Below, in pieces: positions 27,801 through 43,100 of a DNA stretch of 64,000 bases. The stretch comes from Fasciolopsis buskii (Eukaryota > Platyhelminthes > Trematoda > Plagiorchiida > Fasciolidae): contig LUCM01009362.1 of assembly GCA_008360955.1 (NCBI GenBank), positions 29,777-93,776 on the forward strand. The letters are read 5' to 3'. The notes under the pieces were generated by a model that was given only the letters and a program-made list of their open reading frames with translations, had not been told where the DNA came from and searched no databases. Position numbers and translations under genes: made by a program. Within the stretch, counting starts at the first letter, position 1. Each line of letters opens with the position of its first letter.

Positions 27801-30800
27801 AACGTTCTACCAATCAAAAAAAAACGATTCCCAACAAAATAAGAGTGACAATATTGTCAATGAAACCTCGTGCAGCGAGACGATTGCATCCTCCCATTTT
27901 GATTACCTGTGCAAATGCTGTATGCTGTTGATAACACCTACTGAGCTTAGGTTCTGTTCTTTTTTGCACATTGCAGATCGAGACTTTCGAAGGAACGGTG
28001 GCTCTATGCATTATGCTTTCAGTTAGAAAGGTACAAAAGTAAGATTAGATGGCTAGTTCTGACGTGTGGCTTCAATTCCCAATCAGATGTGCAACTTTCA
28101 ACATTTAAGACTACCCCCATGTCTGACCCAAATTTCGAATCGAGACAATCGAAACAGGCAGTTTTCTAGGCTTCACAGTGCATGACGATCGAGAATCACT
28201 GCTTCGAAAAATAAAAAAGTATAAAGATAGAAATCCTGATATGAACACACGCGAAGAACGCATTCATCAATTGGGCTTACTGAATATCAATGTCGAAAGT
28301 GAAATAATGTGGTATTTTTTATGCTGGAGGAAACAACAGAAGGACTGTCTGGTGAATGAGCATAAGTAATGATGATGTAATACAGAGATTAGTCTAGGAC
28401 AGTTAATCAGAATAGAAATTACAAAAAACGAAATGTGTAGACAGTTTAAAGAATGCGCTGGTCAAATCGCACAATATGAAATAAAGATGAGGACAAATAA
28501 CTAATTTTCGGCAATAACACGAACACAATAAAGACCGCCTTTTCGAGGAGTGCAAGCGCGAAAATACAAAATCAGCACCCCAGGAACAAAGTCGCAGAAC
28601 ATACTTTCATTCTGAATATATTTACAAATATCAATACTAAAACTACTTCGATGTGAAACACCTATACGAGCTCCACACACCGAGTCAGCCCGTGGCAAAT
28701 GCATCAAAAAGTATGCAGTTCATTCAGAAGACGTCCCATTTGTGCATATTGCGATTTTCTTAATGGACTGAATCACTGAAAACCGCTTCTGTAGACTTTA
28801 AACTGCCTATTATACTACTCATTGTAAGTATATCCTGGGAGAAAATAACTAAAACCGTTTGGTATAAACGTTCAAGTGGAACGAAGTTGAGAACAGATAG
28901 CAATGGTATTTACGTACGCATACTGAATCAATACAAATCCTTCTAGAGAATATCCTGTATACTATCCCGAAGCTGTCAATAATGAAACTTAAGACTTCAT
29001 AAAACGTCCACCAATAACGAGATTTGAGGGTATTTTCCCCTCGGCTACGCCCCACTCGATAATTAGTGCGCTGACTAAGAGGTTTCATTCAAAAAACAGC
29101 TACAGTGGAAAGCGATTAAGAGGAGACGAGTGTCAGACAGCAAGATGGAATAGTAACCATAAACAAACCGAACAATCGCATAGATACCGACAGGAGCGTT
29201 GCTTAATCACGTGCTGGTTTTCTAACCAAGCGTAAGTGCATCAGCAAGTAGCGACAGGAATCAGCCACTCAAAAGAATAGGGATCAAAAGCACGGAATAA
29301 GCGAGATTGACAAACATCGTTGTCATGTAACCAGTATAACTATTGCGTTAAAACCCAAACACACTAATGATTGACATGGAAACAGAATTATCTACTACCA
29401 ATGGTGTTCATATTAACGTTGCTATTAATAAATCAACATCCCCTCCTTGACAGTCGCAGGACAGGAATGGACGGTAAAAGACTAGAGAAGAAAACCCGGT
29501 GAACATAACGACTTGGACCTAGGACAACCATGGCTAATCGATGTCAGATGGAATTGATCAGTCAAACGCAATTACGGCAGCGAATATGCGAAACCATCAA
29601 ATCAGTCCAATCGGTCGAAGTTCCATGACAGGCCTAGTGAAATCAGAACCTCGTGTAGTGACCATAAATTTGGTCTGTAAATGCGTCATCAACTGCCACG
29701 ACAGCACATCCGCCCATCACCAGCACAGGCGCGGAATTTGCGAAGCCACCACCTTTGGCTATGTGGATCAATCTGGACGGCGCAGTTACGGATCAATGAA
29801 TGGATCGATGTAATCGTCCAATCAGTTATCAAAAGCAAGCAAAAGCACCGCTCCGTGTGAATTGCTGTGGATATATCAGCCAAGCTGTTTGAATCCAAAA
29901 CCAGAGACTGATAGTCGTCAATGAAGGACAAAGCATCACAGTGCAAGCAAACGATAAATTCGTTTGCCACAGAGAAGAATCCACCGGGAACGAACCCAAG
30001 GACTGACGGCATTTGCATTTTGGTCATAATCTGCTCAATAGACCTAGAAGCCGAGAAATCTTGACAACGAAAATACTATCTTTAGTGCAAATTGGAAGTC
30101 GGGGTCGTGCAAACCTGATAAACTATTTGTGCCAACAAAGCGGCGGTTCCGATAGCTCTGCTTTTAAGCAGAACATTATTAGACATATAGTGGGAAAGAC
30201 ATCCCAAAAAATCGGGAACCAGCAAAAATCATGCACCTAAAATATCGAGAGGTACCGGATCACTTAAAACCTCACGCAGTTAGACGTGGCAACGAGTCCT
30301 TGAGGGCCTTGACAAACCAGCGCAACTACTCACTCCAAATCAAGATATTTTAATTTTTTTCTCTTTTGAAGTGAACTCAGTCTCAGGGGGCATAATTTAA
30401 AAAGCGAAGATATTACAATTTCGTGCCATAAATGTGAAATTCTGCTCCATAGCTTGGAGTTGTAGCATCGGATGATCCGTCCAGTGCACTATCAAAATAA
30501 GCAAACGTGTTAGTGAACCATATTTTTCAGAGTCAGGAACAAAAGTGTATGACAAGCCCACTAGTGTTGGCAACAGATGGATCGAAACAAACACGTTATC
30601 CCTGCATATAAATTGATTGAACTTGGTAAGAGGACAAAAGCTGCGTTGTTTAAAGACAAGTACTGGTTAAAACCCCAGATCTCGACAGCACAGTAACACG
30701 TGCGAGCATTATGAGGTCGCATTCAGAGGTTTTTGGCCCATATGCATACTTCTGACAAAGTCATGTATTGTTGATGTACAAAAGCAAATAAATATAAGAC

Positions 30801-33800
30801 CGGTAATACAACATTTATACAGTTGGTGGTATTATCTGGGAATAAGCGCAATAGATGGAGTTCAACACAAGCCACAACGGAAGACATCTAACAGGCCCTG
30901 GGGCTGAGTACGAAGAATGGCACAGTGAGTGAGCGGATTTGTGATTTCACTCCTGAATGTAGAAGAATGAAAGATGAAATCAGCGCATCGTAAAAGATTA
31001 GGAAATTTTTAAATTCAACTTAATCGTCCGTCCACGTTCGACCCAAGCTGCTGAAGGTAGATAAACTTTATGTTAGACCCAGGAACCTGGTAAGCGAAGA
31101 CGAAAGATTCGCGCAGGCCTATGTTGTACCAGGATGACGGGGACACCAATTCAGAAATTTCAATTATGCCTATTCCTGAAAAACATGTCGAATTCAAACA
31201 GATTTTAATTGTTGGGATACGACATGCCCCGTACCACTGTCTGCGTTTAGTAGCCGTCAGTGCCTATCGAGGAAATAACGTAGATCAGCCAAAATATCTG
31301 TAGCAAACAGATTGATCGAAAAGGAAGAAACCCAGGCGAGCTGGATCGTCTGACCATCTGGGATGAGTTTCATGATATTTGGGGAAAAAGGAAAAATGGA
31401 AGATTTATTGTGTGGTTAAGTGCACATTTTGTCTTGTGCGTGCATTTTACACGGTTCGTATGATTTTTGAAATAAATTGCACACACATCTGCAGACGAAG
31501 CATTCGTTCTGATTGAAGCGTATAAAAAACCGATTCATTTCCACCATCCGCGTAGTCTAAGAAATCGGTTTGCGCTCCGTAAGTTGTACTTGCACTTCGT
31601 TTTTTTTTTGTTTTGTTTTCGCTCGCCTCGACATCCGTCATTTAAAAGTGAAACTCCGAATAAACCTAGACAGACATTCGTTCTACAGTTCGATAACAAA
31701 TTATCATTAGTTCTCATTTCTTCACCAGAAATTTTTCCCCTAGATGCGCAAACTAGCACTAAAGATTGACTGCGGTTAGTACTAATCGGATTCAATGCCA
31801 ATAAAAATAATGTCAAATACAGCCTGGTAGTGCATCGGCAGCAGCATCATCAGCGACCAGCGTTAAACAGCAAAGTAAGCCTTAGTGACAGCTGCCTTTT
31901 TCTCACGGTGACATTTTTCTATAAGAATGAATATCCAAGGGGAACAGGGAGTGGACCTCTACACGGGCGGGAAAAGGTAAGAATGCTGTTGTAGCCAACA
32001 TATGGAACACAGTCTAACTGTACAAGCGCGTTCTTTGAATCATTTTAATTCGATAGAAAATGACATGTTTATGGTGTCCACCGCAGCGGCTCACTATTCG
32101 CCAAAGAGCGTACTATAAGACTAATTTCCACTAACCAATGAATTTTACTGTAAAAAATCACAATGGACTGAACAAATCCGTCGAACAAGTATCGTAGCAC
32201 AGATTTAACAGGACGCCAGACTAGGCTGACGAAAAAACAGGTTCATTGTGTGCGGATAGTCAGGGGTAATCGCGTCGTGCTAGTTCGTAGCAAAAATGAC
32301 TGTCGATTCCCAAATCCATATTCGGACAAGATTAGAAGCTGTAGAGCTGTTGTCAATAATTAGTAGGGATTTGCTGTGGACGTATGCTCGCAATTACAAC
32401 GTGATTCGAAAGGGGAACAAAGAGCTATGTTCCCATCAAATGCTAGTCACACAAGATGCATATCGATGTTGGGCTGGACAGCTAAAGGGTTGCGCAGCTT
32501 ACTGACACACACGAGAATGTCGCGAGATACTCGATCGTGGGCACCAAATGAGACCACATCGGTGTGCACGCAATCTGACACACGGAGGAAGCAACAGTTC
32601 CATAAAATTCTAGTTTGACGGAACTTGTAATTGGATGATTCACTCGTTTCGTTGCCTACCGGGCTGCGCTGCGATTGAGCTACGGGGAAAGGAAGCTCGA
32701 TTTGCCAGTACGTGTGCAACTTGTTCGGCCGTGCACGGCATCGTGTTGAGTCACTAAAATCCGCGCTACCTGGTGCCACGCTATGCTACAAGCCACACAT
32801 CAAACCACACCACCTTAGAAGCCAACGAAAAATCAATCAAATTGATTGAGCGACCTAGTCCAATAAATTATTTGCAATCTGAAGAAACGAACGAGTTAGT
32901 AACTAATTCAATACCGCATAAAAACAGACATGAAAATGTCCAACTGAGAGATACATAGTGAAAGATCCACGAACCCGGGATGCCTAAACGTTCGAGACAA
33001 GTGTCAGTCACACTGAACGTGTGGAACAATTGCGGATTAAAAATATCAGTCACATCAGATCAAAAAGCGTAGTCGATTTACTTCATGTCCATCATAAATG
33101 AGTGACTTAGACAGGAACAAGAAAGTATAACAGTGACAATAGTGAACTAAAACTGCAAGTAAAGCTTATGGAGCGAGTTATTGATTAAAAGAAGTATTGA
33201 CAGTAAAATAGTCGTTAGTTCACGTCAACGCACATGATGTATGCAAAGCGGCCAAAGCAAAAAAAAGAGATTGATCACCACGACTTACGTCCTCGCTCAC
33301 ACGTCGCACGGGAAGCAGTCGACGGCGTTGGCGGCGCTGTCGTCGGTGGCGGGCGTATTTCGCCGAAGACATTGAGGTTCCTGTAGCCGTGGAAAATCTT
33401 GAAGAAGAGTAAGAAAACCATCCAATTTGAATGTCAGTTGCGCATAGGATGACAGAATAGACGATATGTGCATGAATTTTCGACTGCAGAAAACGTTCCA
33501 AAGAAAGAACCTTCGTCTGCGAACAGGCTGTTGGACCTATAAAGATAACTGGACAATTCTGGAACCTGCGGGAAATAATCTTTTACCTTCTAACAGAATT
33601 TCCAATTTATAAATTTATCCTAATAAACGTTGTCCGGGTGCATACTTTGTTAGCAGACTGACAAATGCCGTAGAATAAAATCGAGTGGGGATATTCCGAG
33701 AGTTAAATCATCAGGGCTAATGGAAAGGAAAAGCGGATTATTGCGTTTAAATAAGCCCAAAGTCCCTTCCAAGGTACCAAAAGTGGATAGTAGTGAAAGA

Positions 33801-36800
33801 GTAAGGTATACGGACTTTTAAATGCGAACCGCGGGAATATTTCATGAAGGCAAATTTTGCAAGCCGCCCCAACTGCTGAAAGTTCTAACACGTTTGTTAG
33901 GTTCAGTACAAAGCTAGATGTGGCAAAAAGTAGGATGAAATTCATCGAACAGCTGTACGACAGAACGTGCATATCCAAAATACATGCAGAAATTACTCAG
34001 ACGGTATTACGTGAGACCAACAGAGGCAAACGCCAAATGAAAGAGAAGCAATCGTGCACAGTACTTCCGTCATGGAACACCACATACCCGAGCGAGTTCA
34101 ATATTCCATTCAATATTCTGCCGCTGCCGAAAGCGAGGCTCTGTTGGAATATGTTCAGTGTCGTCCGAAAGCAAATTAATTATACCCAAGAAAACTAACG
34201 GAACAGCTTGGAATCCAAACAGATGGATTTTCCAACCCATGTGAAAAACCTGACATCAACTGAACTAAAGTCACATATGAGGCTCTTTCATTTGGTCCTA
34301 AATTTTCTTATCGAAGGAAGAGAGTATGCCAGTTAGACTAAGAAGTGCAGGTAGAGAATTTATTTAGCCAGTTGACTGATTTGACTCCAACGGGGGGAAA
34401 TCGACTATCTATTGCTACCTAGGCGCTCCAATGAGTAGCAGAGGCATTTTGTCTGCGGATCAACTGAGAGGGATAATAAAACTTGGAGAGAACCAATAAG
34501 TTCTGATAATATTCATGAAAGGAGTCGGAGTCGTTCTCGTGTACAAAAGTGACTACCTCGATTATTTACGATTTCAAAATGCAGACTATGGGAATAGTTC
34601 ATGGACAGAAACTGTTTACAAATAACAACTTACCGACTGGACTCATCGTCCGAGTCCAAAAAGCTGGTAGACTCTAGATCGGAACTCATCATTGAGGATG
34701 ATGTCTCATAGGCTTGTCCCCGTTGTCCAATTCTGGTTAGACGGGACCCTACATCAACAATTAACCAAGTGAGGATCTGATGATAAATCCGTCAAGTGAT
34801 AAAAGACAACCCTGACACTTCAAGCAGCTCAGAACTCTTGACTGTCAGTATCATACTGGCTATAACAGAAAATCGAAACAAACCGAGCAAATGGATGCTG
34901 TCAAACTGACGCCAGACCTACCGGAAAGCTTATTTAAACCCAATAAGTCGGGGGGGAAATACCGTTTGCACTCTGCTTGTACACTCGAAAACTAGTAAAG
35001 TTGGAGAAACATTGTCCCACACCAGTGCGCACCACGTGGTATTTAATATCCATATTCTGTGCCCTGTGCTTCTTTGCCGACAGCCCTCTACTCTGTTTTA
35101 TAAACACAGATAAATAGCCCAGTTATTATGCTACTCAGAATGTGGGCGATTTTTTAGGAATCACCCTCAAATGCTAGACTGGTTTGCGATCAGCTAGCTG
35201 GGCATCATATAAACGATAACCTCCTACAAGGCGGAGATCTGTTTATGCAGTGAGTACCGATTGAGTTAATACACATTTGAAAAATAACATTACAAAAGGC
35301 ATATGAAAATAAGATTTAAAATGATTTATAAATGTAAGGATGAGATCAAGACAACGTTCTTGTACATCCAGCCGAATTTCTTAATTCCGGAAACTTCATT
35401 ACGTGGGTGACCCCACAAGGGGGAACAAAACCCAAAAATGAACCTTTAAGCAAAATTGCAAAAACACCACCATTAACCGGAAATTCCAACAAAATTATTA
35501 TACTACAGTGTCTTGTTTCTATCGAACGCCGTGTCTTTCAGTTACAGTATACTGTAGGATTCCCATACGACTTTACCAGATTCGATCAAGTGGCCATCTC
35601 GAAAATCGCATCAGATTTGATTGTAGCTTTACACCTTATCAAGGCAACAGGCTCAACGGTGGGCACCTAATGGATTACAAAGTTTTTATGCGGAATTTTC
35701 AGATGACAAGAAAAGTTGGATGAAAAAGGTGACGAGAAATCCAACTGCAATTTCGATGTTTTGATTCAATATATGTAGCGTCGAGGTTCTCGTGTGACTT
35801 CAAAATCTCACAATTTGCCTTGGCTTTAGCTAAGTCACACTGTTCATTTCACAGGGTAGCGAACTGCAAAGCTAATAAGGTGAATAAAACCAGGTTATCT
35901 ATCGTTAGTCAAGAGAAAATTAGTTGCATAATTACGGAGATTTACTTGCGTAATTCGTGTTCGATGACTAGAGCACAATAGCTTGCATGGCCTCTCATCC
36001 TTCCAGCAGAATAAAATTGAGTCCAAATTCTGGCGAAAACATGTCCCCCAGATCGCTGGCCTCTGTGACTGGAGAAATACCATAGCTTACACCAAACCTT
36101 AGACAGTGATTAGCATACCATTAACTGTTGTGACCAGGAAGATGACGATAGTGACAAAATTCATTGATGAGTGAGAAATGAGAAGAGAAACAGGAATTAG
36201 TACAAAACTAACCGTATTTGTAGGCCTGGAAGTTCCGCAAAGGTGGTACGCGATCTGTTGGAAAAACAAGAAACGGAACAAAAGAACAAGATAAAAATAA
36301 GTTTGTAAAGAGGTACATGCACGAGAAGATCTAAACGGGGGATTCGCAGACGACTTCAGATTACGTGCCTTGACATCTTGACATACATGCATCAACCTGA
36401 ACAAACTGGAAAAGCTCTCTTGCTCACACAAAATGAATGGAATAGAAATAATCAGCCTTACTTTGGAAATTCCAACACTAAACTGTAGGTTAAATAATCA
36501 AGATAAAGTGTCGCACGGTTCACTTACACAGGAACCCGCTTTGTTGTGACGTACACCAGGAGCAAAAACTCGTCTCTAGAATAAATGTCCTTAGTATCTT
36601 TTGCACCAACCTGCTTACTATTCAAAATAAATCTCTTAACCAATTAACAAGTTAAGATATAAGAAGAGGCGTTAGGTCAAAGGTTAAATCAAGTGTAGAC
36701 AGGAGTAACGGGAAAAAACGTTGATTACTGGATAATGGACATCAGGCATTTTGATTTCCCTAATAAGCCTTCGTGGAAGCTAGAGGATAAAAAATGAAAG

Positions 36801-37071
36801 CAATGTCCTTTCTCGCCATCGTTAAATTGTGCTGTTTTATCATTCAATTTGCAATGCTACGCTGAACTTTTGCATTCCACCGTCGCTAAATACTCCAATC
36901 GTGAATTGCACGTTGTTAAGTTAATGAATGGTGTTTTCATTACGTATCTCCCCATGGGGTTCTGTAGGCGATATTTCGTACAGATCAGTGAGATTGTATA
37001 ACCAAACTTACCTCGTACTCAAAGTTGGTCAACAGATTTAAATCTAAGCAAGATTTTGTAGTCTCGTCAAT

Positions 37072-37117
<46 letters not shown>

Positions 37118-40100
37118 ATTTTCCTAGCTTTTCTAAACGCTCACGCCCACGGTGGTAAAAAAAACTCATTAAACGTCTCATTTCGTTGGTGATTCGTTCC
37201 TTGAAAAATGTTACGAATATGAAACTACCATATCAAAACCTCACTGTGATATTTCAGTGAAAAATGTTTTCTCCGACTTCTATCATTAGCCTGCAATCCG
37301 ATTCACCATGTGAAAACGGTGGCTCTGACATTCGCACAAACAGGAACCTGTCTGACGATGTCGTGTGAGGACCTCAACTAAGTTGCAAACTTTTCTCGAT
37401 CATCTGATAGTGTAGGTATGTTTCGGATTGCATAGCACGTCTTTAAAGTGTGAAATTCAGTTGGAGGATTGGACCAGCTCGAAACCGGACCTTGATCTCC
37501 TAAGGATGGAGTTGGCAGAATCAGACAAGCTTTGTAATTTGGGCAGTCAAATCCCACCCAAGGATCGCATATCGAATAGTGTCTCCGCGTATAGAGGTTC
37601 GATTACCATTCACCAATTTGACGTATATGTGGCGTCAACACGACATCCGGTTATCAGGTATACGCAGCAGCAATGAGATCGGTACTGCTCTACGGCTCAG
37701 AAATGACCACTGTAAGTAGAAGATATATGAAAACTTGCTATTTGAACACCGCTGTCTTTGCGGTATTAATAGAATATGGTAGGCAAATTTTGCGGATAAC
37801 CCATGGGTTAGGCGTAAGGTACTGAGTCCTAAGGTAGAATATTTAGAAGAGGTATTGCGCGTGAATGAATTAAGGCAATTGGGACGTTTTGCGTCTTATT
37901 TCAAGGCGACTGGCGGTTGTGAGACAAGTCGAGGCGATTAGTTGACATAATAATAATGCCTAAAAATCGTAGGTGATGTTGGACAACGCCGCAGGCACTG
38001 GCACATTTGCATTCGGATTGTTCCCGTCTTCCACACAGTTCTTCAATTTATTACTTTGCAATTGGCCTTTAATTACCTCTCGTTCTTTTTCGCCTTTGAG
38101 CAGGCAGTGCTGTAAGGTAGCAACCACAACCAGAGCATGTTGGTAAAAGGTTAACGGGCGCATAAACTGAAACTGAACCGAAATGGCATGCTGCACATTC
38201 CATCCCGATCAAATCCTCTGGTATACAACGTCTTCTAAGGCGACTAATGGCTGAAAGATGGATCAAAGTGGTTAGTGCAGACATGACTTGGCGGGAGAGT
38301 AAGAAAATGCAAACCAATGTTCAGCTTTCAGTAGCATGGGTTTGATTATCGAGTCAAAGCCCACGAGATCCTCAAAACGATTGCGTAATTTAGGGGATAT
38401 AGTTAAGTTTTCCATTTAGTGACGTTCTTTCACCACATGGTTTACATATTCTCAAGCTCAAAAGATACTAGAAAAAGACATCTACGTAAGAGCGAATTCA
38501 CTCATACTGTTTTAGGGATATGTCACAGTAGGACCCCATTTTGACGTGGTATGACGGTTTGCGAGCCTCCGTGACGCGAGCAGTATACGATGGCATGTCG
38601 CAGGCCGGAGATTCAACCGCGTTGATAACTTGAATGCAAAAGCCAGAAAACCTGGTCCATCAGGAGCCTCTAATTCCACTGTACTAAATTATTCTGCTCG
38701 TTCGTCCACTTACAGTCCCACTAACTATCTTTCTACGCCTCTCTTTAGCACCGTTGGGCATTATACCCTCTGGAGGTGTGCAAACCATCCGGTTCGGAGG
38801 ATATTAGATCCAATGTCCTTAAAATAGGTGCCCCAGAGTTGACCCCTCTTCTACACCTTTGTTTGCCTTTCCCTTTATCTTTCTAACTTCCCAATTCTTT
38901 GGTAACACGCCGAACTTTCCCCAATTCCCAAAAGCGATGATCTATTTGACCCAAACACACCGTAGGCTTTATCTAACCTTTGTTACATCTAGTGTTCGAA
39001 ACCATTATCTCCGACCAACAGCGATCGCCTTTCGAAAGCAAAGGACTAGTGAGCAACCACCAATAAGGATTCCAGCAACGTCATGCCACCGGTGATCTAC
39101 TAACTGTTGTATCATATTTCTGATCCACCGCACTAGAAAACCACGGAGAAACATACTTGGGCTCGCCCGATACCTCCAAGCCACTTGACCAAATTTGGCA
39201 CGAAAGGCCTGCTGGCCAAACTGCCCACATTTGGGTTCCCATCATCGTCGTTAAACAGCGAGGCAAGTGTCACTGACCGATGCCTTTCCCCAGAGTTACA
39301 AGTTTATATAAAAAGAGTGAATATCAAAGAGGAACAGGGAGTGGACCTACACAGGCGGACAAATGGGACACATAATGTACGACTGCCAAATGAGATCATT
39401 ATTTACCAAAGCAACTAAATTTGTTGTCACTTCATCCATTTGTTCTGCTGCAAGAAACGAGGTTCGGCTTTTAGTCACTTCAGTCCTACAATAAGCATTT
39501 TACAATGCCGAAAGTGTACAAACGCATGCCCAAACATAACTACCACGTATCCACTCCGACAATCGATACAGTCTGCAACTTTCTTCAGCACAACATCCTA
39601 CTGCATATTTCAAGTCCGAGCACTCCGACCGCCTGGCGGCAGGGATGTTAGTCCCCACCATTATCTATTGAGAGCAGCGGCCTATTTTCAGATGACCATT
39701 TTTAATGAATCTCGGGGTTCGGCTGTTGTGCGAATGGACAGAGATTATGGACAAGTTAAGGATTAATTTTCTCAGGCAACATCCTTCGGTGATAAGGGGG
39801 CCCACAGAATTTGACGTAACCAACTGAGTCGAAAGCCGCTTTTAGATCCAGTTTTTGTTGTGTGTGAGGCATCCAAAGTTGAGTTCATGCTTGCGGAGTC
39901 TCATTTGAATCATAGCTGCAAGAGAACAGGGTGTCTCAGCGATGGAAATTCTTTCTTCTCCAGTATATTACCTCGGATACCTGAATAAATAGCCTAATCA
40001 TGTGAGAACAAACGGTTCTCATATATTCCAAAAAAACCAGATTGGCTTATTTAGAGTGTAGGGATTGATTTCAGTCAAACAAGCTACGATTGAAGCAATT

Positions 40101-43100
40101 CCCAGCATATTTGCCATGGTAACGTAACTAAGGACTGGGTTTTTCGCAGAAGTTAAGACGTGGATCTGTTCGTGTAAAGAATTAGTAGGAGGGCAGATAA
40201 TATGTTGTGTTGACTGCATTTAAGATGGGTACATATGGCTCATAATTTGCAAAAAAGGGGTTACGTCGAGCACGCTGACCGTGTTCCGAGCAAAAGGATA
40301 GAGGCGTCTGTAACAAAGCTTGATAGCATGAGCGAGGTGGGGTGGGTAGAAGGAACAGTGCTCCGTAACCGTGGGATCCTGACTACGGGGGCGGTAAAGA
40401 TGGGAGACCGACATACGATGCCAGAAGCTTAGAGGGCGTAGGATCATGTATAACCTCCGTGGACTAGGTGCAGTATAACCGGTCAGGGCGAGAGTGGATT
40501 TGGCATGCAATCACCGGTTGCCGTATGACGGGATCTGGGATTTCAATTACCTCTGGGTTATTTTTGGATGACAGAGCTTAATCACCTTACCGATCTGCCG
40601 CGAAGAGATTAAAAGCGAGAAGTAATGCCTGACATGAGGGTCTAGTATGATTTACACTGCACACATAAGATTTAGAGTTGGGAGTTCTCCATGTGTCTCT
40701 AGATGGCTGCTTTGCTTGCTACATGAACGCGGAAGTCTTAAGACAGGGGGGGAAGAACAGGAGTTTGCGGGGTCAATGTGCAGTGTTAAACGAGCAATAA
40801 CCGAGGCGTTCTTGAGCGGAAATGACAGGAATGGTCCGAACGAGTGGATGGGGTTGGATGTAAGAGATATGTTGCTATGGGAATCGCAGTGGTGGCATGT
40901 GCATGTTTAAGACAGAAAGGAAGGTTGTTCTGTAATTCAAATGATGCAAACCACGGAATAATCATCAGAGAGCCATGGCGCAAATTCGAGTTACTTACCT
41001 TATAAAGTTTTAAGATAAGTAAATGCAGGAGTGACGGGCGGGTGAATTAGAAAGGTACGGATATATTGAAGGATGACAGATTGAGTAGGTCTGGAAACAG
41101 GAAGACTCAGAACGGACCAACGTTGGGTACTATTAATTGCAAGTTAAATGTGGGCGAAGATCGCTGTTTTTGTTCATAAGACTCAGGAGATGATTTGGAA
41201 GACGAATAGAATGCTAGGTGAGCAGTTTGGTTAGTACTAGGTTAACTAATGCGCAGCGAAGATACGGGATTGATCTTGGAGGAGGGGGAGTACAGGACGG
41301 CACTTCCGAGATACTCGGGATGAGTTAGAAAGCTAAGCGCAGGGAAGTAGCGGAGAAGGAACGAGGGGGATAATTGAAGAAACGTGTCCTAAATTTGCTT
41401 GAAGATTATGCATTCGCGGGTAGGGGTAGAGATGGCCACACTAGAGCAGGTGTGAGTGCGCGATGTTTTTGAATAGGTGAGGCTGTAAGGTTTGCTGAGT
41501 AGACGGCGAATGCTATCACCTCGAGAACAGAATACGCAAGCAAGCAGGTCTTCTCGATGGGTAAAGCTGTTCGTGAATGGTCGCGATGCCTGGGGTGCCT
41601 CTTATAGTGTGGGTAGTGTGTGAGGGCTAAATGCGCAGATATGCAGTCTGGTGAATGGAGAAACTGGCCGGCTCGGAGTGGGTCATCGATTATACAGTGT
41701 GTGAGTAGGTGAGGCAGGACATGGGGTGTAGATACTTGGAAAACATAGTGCCTAAAGCGTAAAAGTGGATTCACGTTCATGATTGGTTGTTTAGTGTCCG
41801 AACGCCCAAAGCAAATGCAACAAGCTACCCATAAGCTTGAGAGACTAGGTTAAAGACTGGATCCAGGTCAGAGCAGTCGTTGTATTGGCCTTTCAGGGGA
41901 GGGGACGGTTCCATATACCAGTGCGCGGCGCGAAAAATGCGTGTGTCTAGTTCGTTGCGTGATTTGTGTGATGCGTCCATTGATTTCCAACTCAACATGA
42001 GGCAAAAAGACGTTGTTGGTTCGGTGCTGGTGATTTTTAAACGCCCAACTATGGCTATCTTAGCGCAGATTGTAGAACGGAGAATCTGGTAGTGGTCCGT
42101 ATGTTGGTCTGTTCCCCGGCGTGTTATCGTGCCGAGCAAAAGTTGATTGTTTAGTGCCAAGCGTGTTGTGATTTCGCGGGCTGTCTTCGCTGGCGACAAA
42201 CCAAATTTGCCATTCAAAAAGCGGAAATCGGCGATGGAACCTGCCGTCTATGCCTCCCCCACAAATTATAAACCGTTAGATCGATTCGCCAGTATGTGCC
42301 ATCGGGTGGAAAAAGGGGTGGCGTGCGATCATGTCTGAATGCCCATTTATCGGTCACTTGTTGTTTCAGCTTGGGGTGGAACTTCCGGTTCAATGCCGTG
42401 GGGAGTATAGATACGATTGGTAGCTTGCGGTGCCTTATCCCCCTAGTATGTGATCAGCACCAGCGTACGTAAAAACCAATGTGTTCTGCGACGGATTGAT
42501 TTCGTAGATGTTATGTTATGATCGGCGACTTATTCTGGTTCGAGGCTCATCAAACCATGTTCAACTGATTCGTCGGATCGTGCAAAATGGGTACGCAATG
42601 CTGCTTTGTAAGTGGATCTTGACTCCGAAGCCCGAGGTTTGGATGACGTGGGGTATGGTTTAATCAACTGGATAGCTGGATTTTAGGCTAGTTGGGTGAT
42701 GGGGTGCAATAAATCGGGATGATAGTGCAGTTGGTCTCCGATGCGATACAGAAGCGCTCCAAGTTGACAGTTTGACAGTTTCGATGCATTTACGGCGTCG
42801 AGGTGCGTGGTATGCATACTAGGCTCAGAAACTGGATGGACCATTGGGAGAGTGTTGCGAGCCCTTGAGGTGTGGGATTTTAGACGACTGTCTGTCTCCG
42901 CGAGGAGGGGGGAGTACTGGTAAAATTATAGGTGTTCGTGTCGAGGTGGGCAGGTCGAGGTTGAGGAGGCCTATAGGTGATACTTGTATCCGAAATACGG
43001 CAGGTGAACGTGAATATTCATCGTTGGTCTGGGGCAGTCCTTGTTCATTATCGCACGAACCATGGCTCGAAACGCATGTGTCGGAGGCACGCACGCCACT

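Larger units (their letters stand above)
26143..33288. other. dvl intron 6 (about 7.1 kb) with LINE pieces
   Basis: It contains a LINE RT relic (26440-26990, plus), a LINE 3-prime piece (27000-27360, minus), an R3 segment on the plus strand (27470-27715) and an R3 segment on the minus strand (31858-32062). 27716-31857 and 32063-33288 hold only short open frames without recognisable motifs. Confidence 0.7.

Noticed and set aside
33289..33397. Arginine-rich peptide as an independent nucleic-acid-binding protein
   Set aside because: The splice phases and the SRFS junction place it in the basic region of Dvl.
39440..39766. 108-codon open frame in block A
   Set aside because: It is the noncoding strand of a LINE RT relic in an indel-rich copy and is not preserved as such in block B.
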